Program-made: the position numbers and the translations under genes
The notes under the pieces: generated by a model
Told to the model about the DNA's origin: nothing
Databases searched by the model: none
The model's input: only the letters and a program-made list of their open reading frames with translations
Assembly (NCBI GenBank): GCA_020050695.1
Contig: JAGVKI010000205.1
Location: 1-9,568 of the forward strand
DNA from: Alphaproteobacteria bacterium
Lineage (GTDB): Bacteria > Pseudomonadota > Alphaproteobacteria > Rickettsiales > SXRF01
Direction of reading: 5' to 3'
DNA: 9,568 bases
In this document: one piece after another, positions 1 to 5,977 of the stretch
Layout of the letters: the number at the start of each line of letters is the position of its first letter
Position numbering within the stretch: position 1 is the stretch's first letter

Positions 1-33
1 TATATACCACTCTAGTAATGCTTTTTTATCCAT
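1..33 (-). CDS. Probable uracil-DNA glycosylase, N-terminal 11 codons only (runs off the window)
   Basis: Read on the minus strand from the ATG at 33, the sequence gives MDKKALLEWYI and stays open to the window edge. The pattern of a short polar start followed by ALLxWY is how I remember family 4/5-like uracil-DNA glycosylases of Alphaproteobacteria beginning, and such a gene is often found beside the ETF-ubiquinone oxidoreductase gene. These enzymes remove uracil from DNA to start base excision repair. The gene would be divergent from the ETF-QO gene, with only 47 bases between the two starts, so any promoters must overlap. No clear Shine-Dalgarno sequence precedes it. Eleven codons are very little evidence: the call rests on the N-terminal pattern plus context and could be chance. 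Confidence 0.5.
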   Translation of the reverse strand, partial: MDKKALLEWYI

Positions 34-34
34 A

Positions 35-55
35 TCTGGGTATATTGGCCCCAGA
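35..55. promoter_or_regulatory. 6-bp inverted repeat in the udg/ETF-QO divergent spacer
   Basis: TCTGGG (35-40) and CCCAGA (50-55) are exact inverted copies separated by nine bases (TATATTGGC). The dyad occupies almost half of the 47-base gap between the two divergent starts, so it could be an operator or a small hairpin at the 5' end of either transcript. TATATT at 41-46 is a possible plus-strand -10 element but I see no convincing -35. The function is inferred from position only, and a 6-bp dyad can occur by chance. Confidence 0.25.
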
Positions 56-67
56 CTAACCGATTGT

Positions 68-72
68 AAAGG
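68..72 (+). promoter_or_regulatory. Ribosome binding site AAAGG deciding the ETF-QO start
   Basis: AAAGG lies eight bases before the ATG at 81, a normal spacing. The alternative GTG at 72 overlaps this motif and has no Shine-Dalgarno sequence of its own, so the ATG at 81 is preferred. Confidence 0.5.
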
Positions 73-80
73 TGCCAGGC

Positions 81-1712
81 ATGTCCGAAGCAGAAAGCAT
101 GGAATATGATGTAGTTATCGTAGGAGCGGGGCCCGCCGGGCTGTCTGCCGCCATACGAATAAGGCAGCTTTCCCAGGAATCGGGCAAGGATATAAGCGTT
201 TGCGTACTGGAAAAAGGCTCGGAAGTGGGAGCGCATATTCTGGCAGGCGGGGTGCTGGAGCCAAGGGCGCTGAATGAACTGATTCCTGACTGGAAGGAAA
301 AGGGTGCGCCGCTCGATACTCCGGTAACGCATGACCGCTTTGTGCTGATGGGAAAGAAATCAGCTATTCGCCTTCCTACGCCAAAGCAGATGCATAATAA
401 GGGTAACTATATTATCAGCCTCGGCAACTTCACCAAATGGCTTGGCACGCAGGCGGAAGCGCTGGGTGTGCAGATATTCCCGGGATTTCCGGCAGCTGAT
501 ATTCTGCTGCAGGGCAACCGTGTGGTGGGCATTATCACGGGTGAGTTTGGCCGTTCGAAAGAGGGGCAGGAAAAACCATCCTATCAGCCGGGCATGGCAA
601 TCAAAGGCAAGTATGTGCTGTTTGCCGAAGGCAGTCGCGGTTCGCTCTCACAAAAACTTATGGAGCATTACAAGCTGCGCCGTGGTGTATCGCCGCAGAC
701 CTATGGGCTTGGTATCAAGGAACTATGGGAAGTGGCACCTGAGAAACATAAAGCAGGCACGGTCATGCATACGATTGGCTGGCCGCTGGATACCAGCACC
801 TATGGTGGTTCATTCGTATATCACATGAGTAATCGGCAGGTGGCGATTGGTTTTGTAGTCGGGCTTGATTACAGTAACCCGCATCTGGACCCTTATCTGG
901 AATTCCAGCGTTTTAAAACCCATCCGGCAATTCGTCCTCTTCTTGAAGGCGGAAAACGCATTTCTTATGGCGCGCGCGCGCTCAACGAAGGCGGCTACCA
1001 GTCTATTCCGCGTTTGATATTCCCGGGCGGCGCATTGATTGGCTGCGGCGCTGGGTTTATGAACGTACCTAAGATAAAGGGTGCGCATACCGCTATGAAG
1101 TCTGGCATGGTGGCAGCTGAAGCTGTATTTGAAGCGCTGGGCGAGGATGATGAATACGGCATGCTCGAAAGCTATCCTGAGATGCTGCGCACAAGCTGGG
1201 TGTATAAAGAACTATATAAAGTGCGCAATATACGCCCGGGGTTTCATTTTGGCATGTGGTTTGGCCTGCTCAATGCAGCGTTGGAGACCTATATTTTCCG
1301 TGGAAAGCTTCCGTGGACGATTGCACATAAAGCCGATCACACGCAGTTGAAAAAAGCCTCGCAGTGCAAGAAGATTGATTATCCAAAACCTGACGGCATC
1401 GTGACGTTTGACCGCATGTCGTCGGTGTTCTTATCGAGCACCAACCATGAAGAAGACCAGCCGGTGCATCTGACGCTCAAAGATCCGAATATACCGGTGG
1501 CGCTTAACCTGAAAGACTATGATGCACCCGAGCAGCGCTATTGCCCGGCAGGTGTATATGAAATTGTAAGGGATGATGGCAGTACGCCGCGCTTACAAAT
1601 CAATGCGCAGAACTGTGTTCACTGCAAGACATGCGATATTAAAGACCCTACGCAGAATATTGTATGGGTAACGCCCGAAGGCGGCGGCGGCCCTAACTAT
1701 TCAGGCATGTAA
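81..1712 (+). CDS. Electron transfer flavoprotein-ubiquinone oxidoreductase (ETF-QO)
   Basis: This membrane-associated enzyme takes electrons from reduced electron transfer flavoprotein, which is fed by acyl-CoA and other dehydrogenases, and passes them to ubiquinone. The 543-residue protein has a Rossmann FAD site near the N-terminus (VVIVGAGPAGLSAA, glycines at about 15, 17 and 20), followed by the family's conserved middle (LEKGSEVGAHILAGGVLEP; the GYQSIPRLIFPGGALIGCGAG block). The C-terminal 4Fe-4S ferredoxin-like domain has Cys at about 488, 512, 515 and 518, the spacing typical of the family, and the protein ends in GGGGPNYSGM. Length is normal for bacterial members and nothing is missing. 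The ATG at 81 is chosen for its AAAGG; an in-frame GTG lies at 72 and another ATG at 99. The stop TAA touches the stop of the opposing sulfotransferase gene. The ETF subunit genes are not in the window. Confidence 0.96.
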   Translation: MSEAESMEYDVVIVGAGPAGLSAAIRIRQLSQESGKDISVCVLEKGSEVGAHILAGGVLEPRALNELIPDWKEKGAPLDTPVTHDRFVLMGKKSAIRLPTPKQMHNKGNYIISLGNFTKWLGTQAEALGVQIFPGFPAADILLQGNRVVGIITGEFGRSKEGQEKPSYQPGMAIKGKYVLFAEGSRGSLSQKLMEHYKLRRGVSPQTYGLGIKELWEVAPEKHKAGTVMHTIGWPLDTSTYGGSFVYHMSNRQVAIGFVVGLDYSNPHLDPYLEFQRFKTHPAIRPLLEGGKRISYGARALNEGGYQSIPRLIFPGGALIGCGAGFMNVPKIKGAHTAMKSGMVAAEAVFEALGEDDEYGMLESYPEMLRTSWVYKELYKVRNIRPGFHFGMWFGLLNAALETYIFRGKLPWTIAHKADHTQLKKASQCKKIDYPKPDGIVTFDRMSSVFLSSTNHEEDQPVHLTLKDPNIPVALNLKDYDAPEQRYCPAGVYEIVRDDGSTPRLQINAQNCVHCKTCDIKDPTQNIVWVTPEGGGGPNYSGM

Positions 1713-2534
1713 TCAGTTCAGTATATCAGGGTAGTAATGCCCGACAAACACCCCGTATTTACGGAAGCGGTCGCGTAGTTGTTCCTGTAATTCAGACTGG
1801 CGTATGCGCGGCAGGTTTACGATCTGCGACAGGGCAGGCGGGGGCGTAGAAACTTTCAGGGCATTGCTGATGAGTTCCGGGCTCTGGACCAGGTCTTCGT
1901 ATTTAATGATATGTATGCTCTGGCGCAGTTCGTAATAGCGCTTCAGGAATAATTCATATACCTGCACCATGCGGTCGAGCAGGTCGAACTCGCGCTGCGG
2001 ATCAAGCAAAGATGCCTCCGACCAGTAGCTGCGTGCAAAGGACACCTTGCCCTCACTGATCTGCTGGCCTTTTGCCTGCTGCCATGAGTGAATTACGTCA
2101 TAGGGATGGCGAATGATAGCGATCACATTGAAATGTTCCATCTGCACGAGGGTAGGTAATATGCAGGTGTATAGTGCGTCATGCTTCATCGCTAAAATGA
2201 AGTCGTCCTTAAGGCCCGGGCGCACAAAACTGGTAAGCTGCGGCTCGCCGTTTTCATCGCGTGGCAGGCGCGGATCTTTAAGATTGTCGAGGATATGCGA
2301 GCCGTCGGGCGCGCGGTAGTCGTTCACCGGATCCTGGGTGAGCAGGCGCGAACGCTGCCAGACGAAATCGCCTGCCAGCCATTTGCAGAAAGGAATGGTT
2401 TCCTGAAGTTTACGTGCCTGTGCACCCTGAACTTGCGGCGCATTAAGCGACACGCTATTGGGCAGGCTGTCTATAAGCGCACTTGCAAGGGTAAGGCCCG
2501 ATCGCGGTAAACCAGTGATCAGGACATCTGGCAT
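1713..2534 (-). CDS. Sulfotransferase family protein (PAPS-dependent)
   Basis: A 273-residue protein with both PAPS-binding signatures. The 5'-phosphosulfate loop is GLPRSGLTL at residues 8-16, very near the N-terminus. The 3'-phosphate motif is RHPYDVIHSW, with Arg142 and Ser150 eight residues apart as in known sulfotransferases. Lys117-His118 in LAMKHD is a candidate catalytic pair. No signal peptide or membrane segment is visible, so it is probably cytosolic. Family members move a sulfo group from PAPS to a sugar, lipid, peptide or small molecule; the substrate cannot be told from the sequence. Related P-loop proteins of this superfamily sometimes lack activity. It starts 12 bases after the 65-residue protein gene and is probably co-transcribed with it; its own start has no clear Shine-Dalgarno sequence. 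Its stop abuts that of ETF-QO on the other strand. No PAPS synthesis genes are nearby. Confidence 0.87.
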   Translation of the reverse strand: MPDVLITGLPRSGLTLASALIDSLPNSVSLNAPQVQGAQARKLQETIPFCKWLAGDFVWQRSRLLTQDPVNDYRAPDGSHILDNLKDPRLPRDENGEPQLTSFVRPGLKDDFILAMKHDALYTCILPTLVQMEHFNVIAIIRHPYDVIHSWQQAKGQQISEGKVSFARSYWSEASLLDPQREFDLLDRMVQVYELFLKRYYELRQSIHIIKYEDLVQSPELISNALKVSTPPPALSQIVNLPRIRQSELQEQLRDRFRKYGVFVGHYYPDILN

Positions 2535-2546
2535 TGTAAGCCGTTA

Positions 2547-2744
2547 TCAGATGTTTTTGTAAGCGATCGGCAGCTTGGTGTTTTTGTCGACAACAAGGTT
2601 ACCATCTTCAAACATGGCAGCGATATAGCGGCCAACGCCACGCTGAATGAACAGTACAGGCTTTACCGGCTTGCCGTTGTAACGACGCAGTTCGGTTACT
2701 TTACCACGGGTTTCCGGGTTATTTTTACTGGTTTTAGCGCTCAT
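2547..2744 (-). CDS. Small basic protein of unknown function (65 aa)
   Basis: I do not recognise this protein. It has a lysine- and arginine-rich N-terminal third (residues 1-28, with polar KTSKNNPETRGK), then a short region that reads like a small beta fold (KPVKPVLFIQRGVGRYIAAMF) and a charged tail ending LPIAYKNI. There is no cysteine, signal peptide or membrane segment. The gene looks real: it has an AAAGAG ribosome binding site seven bases before the ATG, a sigma-70-like promoter upstream (TTGCAC, 16 bases, TAGAAT), and the sulfotransferase gene 12 bases downstream. The net positive charge would suit a nucleic-acid or ribosome contact, but this is inference. It does not match ribosomal protein L33 or another small ribosomal protein I know. 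Confidence 0.75.
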   Translation of the reverse strand: MSAKTSKNNPETRGKVTELRRYNGKPVKPVLFIQRGVGRYIAAMFEDGNLVVDKNTKLPIAYKNI

Positions 2745-2751
2745 GATACTA

Positions 2752-2757
2752 CTCTTT
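2752..2757 (-). promoter_or_regulatory. Ribosome binding site AAAGAG of the 65-aa protein gene
   Basis: On the minus strand AAAGAG stands seven bases before the ATG at 2744. It supports this short reading frame as a translated gene. Confidence 0.5.
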
Positions 2758-2788
2758 TATAAAATAAATTAGTTTTAGGTTGCGGCGG

Positions 2789-2816
2789 ATTCTATTAATA
2801 TACTTCAAAGGTGCAA
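2789..2816 (-). promoter_or_regulatory. Sigma-70-type promoter for the 65-aa protein/sulfotransferase unit
   Basis: On the minus strand TTGCAC (2816-2811) and TAGAAT (2794-2789) are separated by 16 bases; they match the consensus at 4 of 6 and 5 of 6 positions. Transcription would start near 2782 and give a leader of about 37 bases ending in the AAAGAG ribosome binding site. It is the best promoter-like pair in the divergent region. Confidence 0.5.
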
Positions 2817-2833
2817 GTATTTTATCACATAAT
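2804..2833 (+). promoter_or_regulatory. Weak promoter candidate for the TPR-ispE operon
   Basis: TTCAAA (2804-2809) and CATAAT (2828-2833) are 18 bases apart, matching consensus at 4 and 5 of 6 positions. The start point would be near 2840, about 60 bases before the TPR gene. It overlaps the -35 of the opposing promoter, so the two could compete. In an AT-rich spacer such matches are easily found by chance. Confidence 0.25.
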
Positions 2834-2857
2834 CAGTGTATTTATGGCATTATCAGT
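2828..2857. repeat. Direct repeat CATWATCAGT in the divergent intergenic region
   Basis: CATAATCAGT (2828-2837) and CATTATCAGT (2848-2857) agree at nine of ten positions and lie 20 bases apart, close to two helical turns. They stand between two divergent transcription units, just downstream of the weak plus-strand promoter candidate, a placement that would suit an operator read from one DNA face. No regulator can be named. Confidence 0.35.
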
Positions 2858-2901
2858 TTTCACAATATGTGCCATCCCTGTCTGAAGCTGCGTATAACTA
2901 G

Positions 2902-4647
2902 ATGAATATAAAAAGAAAAATAGAGTTATTACCCCTGATTGTACTGCTTTGTGTAGGCGTGCCGGCTAGTTATAGCCATGCCGCCGAGCCAGAAGGCGAA
3001 GATGTGGTTAATCAGCTGCTGTCAGAGTCAGAAAGCGAAGGTTTTGCAGGTAGTTACCTTTCCGGTCAGTTTGCCAAAGACAGCGGTGACATTACATCGG
3101 CCATTTATTATTTGCGCCGAGTTCACCAGGAAAAACCCAATAATCTCGACATTGCGCGCCAGCTTCACGGCATGCTGCTGCTTGAAGGCGACACGGAAGA
3201 AGCCGTCGTGCTGGCCAACCATATTCACAAGCTGGATAAGAAAGATGCGCTTTCCAACCTGATCCTGGCGCTGAAATCCATCAAAAACAAAGAACCGCAG
3301 AAGGCGCTCGAACTGCTTGAGGCTTCATCGGATGCTGGCCGCGTACAGTTGTGGGAGCCGCTGATCACCGCATGGCTTGATGTGGAAAATGAACGGCTCG
3401 ATAAGGCGCTGATGATCAATCAGCTGAATATCGATGCTACCCGTATCATGCCGCTGGTGAATTATCACCTGGCGCTTATCAACAGTGAGGCTGGCTTTAA
3501 GAACGAAGCGGCTGATAACTTTAAACAGGCCATCGAAAACCCGAAGGATCCGCCAGACAGGATCATGAGCCAGTTGCTCACCTTCTATGATAAGACGGAT
3601 AAGCCCGAAGTGCTTACGGCGCTGGTTGAATCCTACAGGCAGGCGCACCCTGATCGTAAAGAGGGAGCACCGCAGATTGTCACCACCCGTGATGGCGTAG
3701 GTGAAATCCTCTATACTATGGGCGGCATTATGCTGAGCGCGGGCATGAGCAATGATGCAGCGATCTACCAGCAACTCGCACTTTATATAAAGCCAGAATT
3801 CCCGGAAGCAGCGCTTACGCTTGCTGACGCCTACAGCGAACTCCAGCAGTATGATAAGGCCAATACCTATTACGCGAAGATAGACCGCAAGAGCATCTAT
3901 TATAAAAAGGCGCAGCTGCATATTGCCATCAATGAAGAGCGCAGCGACCGTCTGGATGAAGCGCTAACAAAACTGGACGAACTGGATAAGCGCTTCCCGG
4001 CAGATATGGAAGCCATGGTAACTAAAGGTGATCTGCTGCGCATCCATTCGCGTTTTGATGAAGCGGTGGCATCTTATACAGTTGCTATCGATCGTATTGT
4101 TGAACCAAAGAGCATGTACTGGCCGGTATTCTTCGCGCGTGGCTCATGTTACGAGCGCCTGAACCGCTGGCACGATGCTGAAAATGATTTGAAGAAAGCG
4201 CTGGAACTGAAGCCTGACCAGCCTGACGTGCTTAATTACCTTGCGTATGGCTGGCTGGAACGCGGGCAGAACCAGCAGGAAGCGCGCGGCATGATCCAGC
4301 GTGCATTCAAGGCGCGCCCGGATGATGCCGAGATTGTAGACAGCATGGGCTGGTCTTTGTATCTGGAAGGTGATTACGCCAATGCTACGCGTTACCTTGA
4401 AAAGGCGGTGGAACTTCTGCCTAACGACCCAACGGTCAATGACCATCTAGGCGATGTGTACTGGCGTGTTGGCCGTAAGACGGAAGCACGCTTTCAGTGG
4501 GAACGTTCGCTTAGTTTCTCACCTGATGACAAGCTGCTTGTTAAGCTACACCAGAAGCTAAAGGAAGGCCTGGTGGAAACGGAAAAGACCACCAGTGTCA
4601 GCGCCAATCAAAGGCCTGTAGAGCCATTGCCATCTGCTATTCCATAA
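2902..4647 (+). CDS. Exported tetratricopeptide repeat protein upstream of ispE
   Basis: A 581-residue protein. It opens with a Sec signal peptide: basic MNIKRK, hydrophobic LLPLIVLLCVGV, and probable cleavage after SHA at residue 27, which places the mature protein in the periplasm. The rest is almost entirely helical TPR sequence with recurring LxxxxGxxxxAxxxxxxAxxxxP spacing. The most conserved block lies at about 442-533, including PDDAEIVDSMGWSLY and NDHLGDVYWRVGRKTEA; this block is characteristic of the long TPR proteins that precede ispE in many Alphaproteobacteria. TPRs act as scaffolds for protein-protein contacts; the partner is not known to me. A proline- and charge-containing tail of about 30 residues follows. 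The ATG at 2902 is chosen because it gives a complete signal peptide, although no Shine-Dalgarno sequence is visible. ispE starts 12 bases downstream, so the genes are probably one operon. Confidence 0.88.
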   Translation: MNIKRKIELLPLIVLLCVGVPASYSHAAEPEGEDVVNQLLSESESEGFAGSYLSGQFAKDSGDITSAIYYLRRVHQEKPNNLDIARQLHGMLLLEGDTEEAVVLANHIHKLDKKDALSNLILALKSIKNKEPQKALELLEASSDAGRVQLWEPLITAWLDVENERLDKALMINQLNIDATRIMPLVNYHLALINSEAGFKNEAADNFKQAIENPKDPPDRIMSQLLTFYDKTDKPEVLTALVESYRQAHPDRKEGAPQIVTTRDGVGEILYTMGGIMLSAGMSNDAAIYQQLALYIKPEFPEAALTLADAYSELQQYDKANTYYAKIDRKSIYYKKAQLHIAINEERSDRLDEALTKLDELDKRFPADMEAMVTKGDLLRIHSRFDEAVASYTVAIDRIVEPKSMYWPVFFARGSCYERLNRWHDAENDLKKALELKPDQPDVLNYLAYGWLERGQNQQEARGMIQRAFKARPDDAEIVDSMGWSLYLEGDYANATRYLEKAVELLPNDPTVNDHLGDVYWRVGRKTEARFQWERSLSFSPDDKLLVKLHQKLKEGLVETEKTTSVSANQRPVEPLPSAIP

Positions 4648-4659
4648 AGCTATTTTCCT

Positions 4660-5547
4660 ATGAGCGTTGAAATACTCGCGCCTGCCAAGGTAAACCTGTC
4701 ACTGCATGTTACCGGCAAGCGTGCTGATGGTTATCATTTGCTCGATAGTCTGGTGATGTTCGCGCATTTAGGCGATGTGATAGAAATCTTGCCATCGAGT
4801 GAGTGTACCCTTGAAATAACGGGTGAGTTTGCGCAGGCGCTACACAATGAGCCGCTCAGTGATAACCTCATCATGCGTGCAGCAAGACTCTTGCAAAAGG
4901 AAGCTGGAATCACGCAGGGTGCCCATATCCGCCTCAATAAGAAAATACCCGTTGGGGCAGGGCTTGGGGGTGGTTCTGCTGATGCAGCGGCTACGATTAT
5001 AGGGCTTAAGCAGTTCTGGAATATTGATTGCAACGCTGACTTTATGCAGCATGTGGCACTTAAGCTGGGCAGTGACGTGCCTGCGTGCCTTGCCTCATCT
5101 ACGCTGTGGATGCGCGGGGTTGGAGAAAGACTATCCAAATGTGATGGCAATGCGCAGCTATGGGCAGTACTGGTAAATCCGCGCCTGCCGCTGCTTACCA
5201 AAGAGGTGTTTGGCCAGTTCAAGGACAATTATAAAGCAGCTGCACAGGGTGATGCTGGTTTTACCTCGTTTGAAGAACTGCTTGAACTGCTCACAGGGCT
5301 GGAAAACTCGCTGGAAGAGCCAGCAATTGAATTAATGCCGGTTATAGGCGAGATACTATCAGGCCTTTTAAAGACAAAAGGTTGCGCTCTGGCGCGTATG
5401 TCTGGTAGCGGAGCCAGCTGTTTTGGCCTATATGCTTCCCAGCATGAAGCAACCGCAGCCGCAGCAGATATACAGGCCAGTACACCATCATGGTGGGTGG
5501 CTGCAACCGAAATGGGATATGACAGGAGCAGAGATGGCCAAGCGTAA
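4660..5547 (+). CDS. ispE: 4-diphosphocytidyl-2-C-methyl-D-erythritol kinase
   Basis: IspE phosphorylates the 2-hydroxyl of CDP-methylerythritol with ATP, the fourth step of the MEP route to isopentenyl diphosphate, in the cytosol. The 295-residue protein has the GHMP-kinase features in order: PAKVNLSLHVTGKRADGYH at 8-26, with the catalytic Lys10; the glycine-rich ATP loop PVGAGLGGGSADAA at 97-110; KLGSDVPACL with catalytic Asp139; and the C-terminal MSGSGASCFGLY at 247-258. Length is normal. It follows the TPR gene by 12 bases without a good Shine-Dalgarno sequence, which suggests translational coupling. Its last 14 bases overlap the start of the next gene. The enzyme shows that this organism makes isoprenoids by the MEP route, unlike Rickettsia, which has lost it. 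Confidence 0.97.
   Translation: MSVEILAPAKVNLSLHVTGKRADGYHLLDSLVMFAHLGDVIEILPSSECTLEITGEFAQALHNEPLSDNLIMRAARLLQKEAGITQGAHIRLNKKIPVGAGLGGGSADAAATIIGLKQFWNIDCNADFMQHVALKLGSDVPACLASSTLWMRGVGERLSKCDGNAQLWAVLVNPRLPLLTKEVFGQFKDNYKAAAQGDAGFTSFEELLELLTGLENSLEEPAIELMPVIGEILSGLLKTKGCALARMSGSGASCFGLYASQHEATAAAADIQASTPSWWVAATEMGYDRSRDGQA
5524..5528 (+). promoter_or_regulatory. Ribosome binding site AGGAG inside the end of ispE
   Basis: AGGAG ends five bases before the ATG at 5534. It is the strongest Shine-Dalgarno match in this operon and fixes the start of the downstream gene. Longer in-frame extensions upstream would lie deep within ispE and are not supported. Confidence 0.6.
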
Positions 5548-5977
5548 TAAGATTCGCTATCAGTCCGAAGTGAAGCCACGCATACTTATAACAATGACGG
5601 GTACGGTTTACCTGCGCTTTGTAGATGACGAGGCGATAGAAACTATGGCTCAAAAAGGCGACCTGCAGGTTTTCCCGAATAATGATGCGCTCAACTCAAC
5701 GCGACTGGGCGAATATGATGCCACGGGCTTTAGCGGTTATTTTAAAGTCGATGTGTATGACGGGCGTAACTGGCAGCCAGTGATCATCAACGATATTTTT
5801 GAATCGCATGAAAACCATTTTGCGAAAACGGAAAAGCCGATCGACACCTATTATATATGCGAAGAGATACTTAAAACCTATGCAGGCAAGCTGCTGCTGC
5901 GCACGTACCGTGAACATTACCAGCTTGATGATGGCCTGGAACCTGCCCCTGAGACAAAGGCAACTAAGCGCCCTTAA
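5534..5977 (+). CDS. Conserved-looking hypothetical protein overlapping ispE (147 aa)
   Basis: I do not recognise this protein. It begins with a basic segment (MAKRNKIRYQSEVKPR), then a beta-rich stretch (RILITMTGTVYLRFVDDEA), a charged middle (GYFKVDVYDGRNWQPVIINDIFESHENHF) and a helical C-terminal part with one cysteine (YYICEEILKTYAGKLLLRTYREHY), ending in a polar lysine-rich tail. No signal peptide or membrane segment is present, so it is probably cytosolic. The start at 5534 has an AGGAG five bases upstream and lies 14 bases inside ispE, so the two are very likely translationally coupled. Its stop TAA is the plus-strand reading of TTAA at 5974-5977, which also encodes the stop of the opposing gene. 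The position suggests a link with ispE but does not prove one. Confidence 0.8.
   Translation: MAKRNKIRYQSEVKPRILITMTGTVYLRFVDDEAIETMAQKGDLQVFPNNDALNSTRLGEYDATGFSGYFKVDVYDGRNWQPVIINDIFESHENHFAKTEKPIDTYYICEEILKTYAGKLLLRTYREHYQLDDGLEPAPETKATKRP

Noticed and set aside
72..80. GTG at 72 as the ETF-QO start
   Set aside because: It overlaps the AAAGG that serves the ATG at 81 and has no Shine-Dalgarno sequence of its own.
12..332. Minus-strand open frame over the ETF-QO 5' end
   Set aside because: It lies antisense to a certain gene, in a different frame from the probable UDG start, and its protein has no recognisable pattern.
442..828. Plus-strand 128-codon frame within ETF-QO
   Set aside because: It is an alternative frame of a strongly supported gene, with a composition rich in Arg, Cys and Trp typical of shadow frames.
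2547..2744. Ribosomal protein L33 or another small ribosomal protein
   Set aside because: The length and charge are similar, but none of the L33 sequence features (such as the TTKN segment) are present.
3325..3921. 198-codon minus-strand frame antisense to the TPR gene
   Set aside because: Long but without promoter, ribosome binding site or recognisable domain; the plus-strand TPR protein accounts for the sequence.
4734..5228. 164-codon minus-strand frame antisense to ispE
   Set aside because: The IspE motifs on the plus strand are complete; the antisense protein is Ser/Pro rich and without features.
5423..5533. Upstream extension of the 147-aa protein into ispE
   Set aside because: The extension has a shadow-like composition (repeated Gln/Pro/His) and would overlap ispE by 125 bases; AGGAG before 5534 marks the real start.
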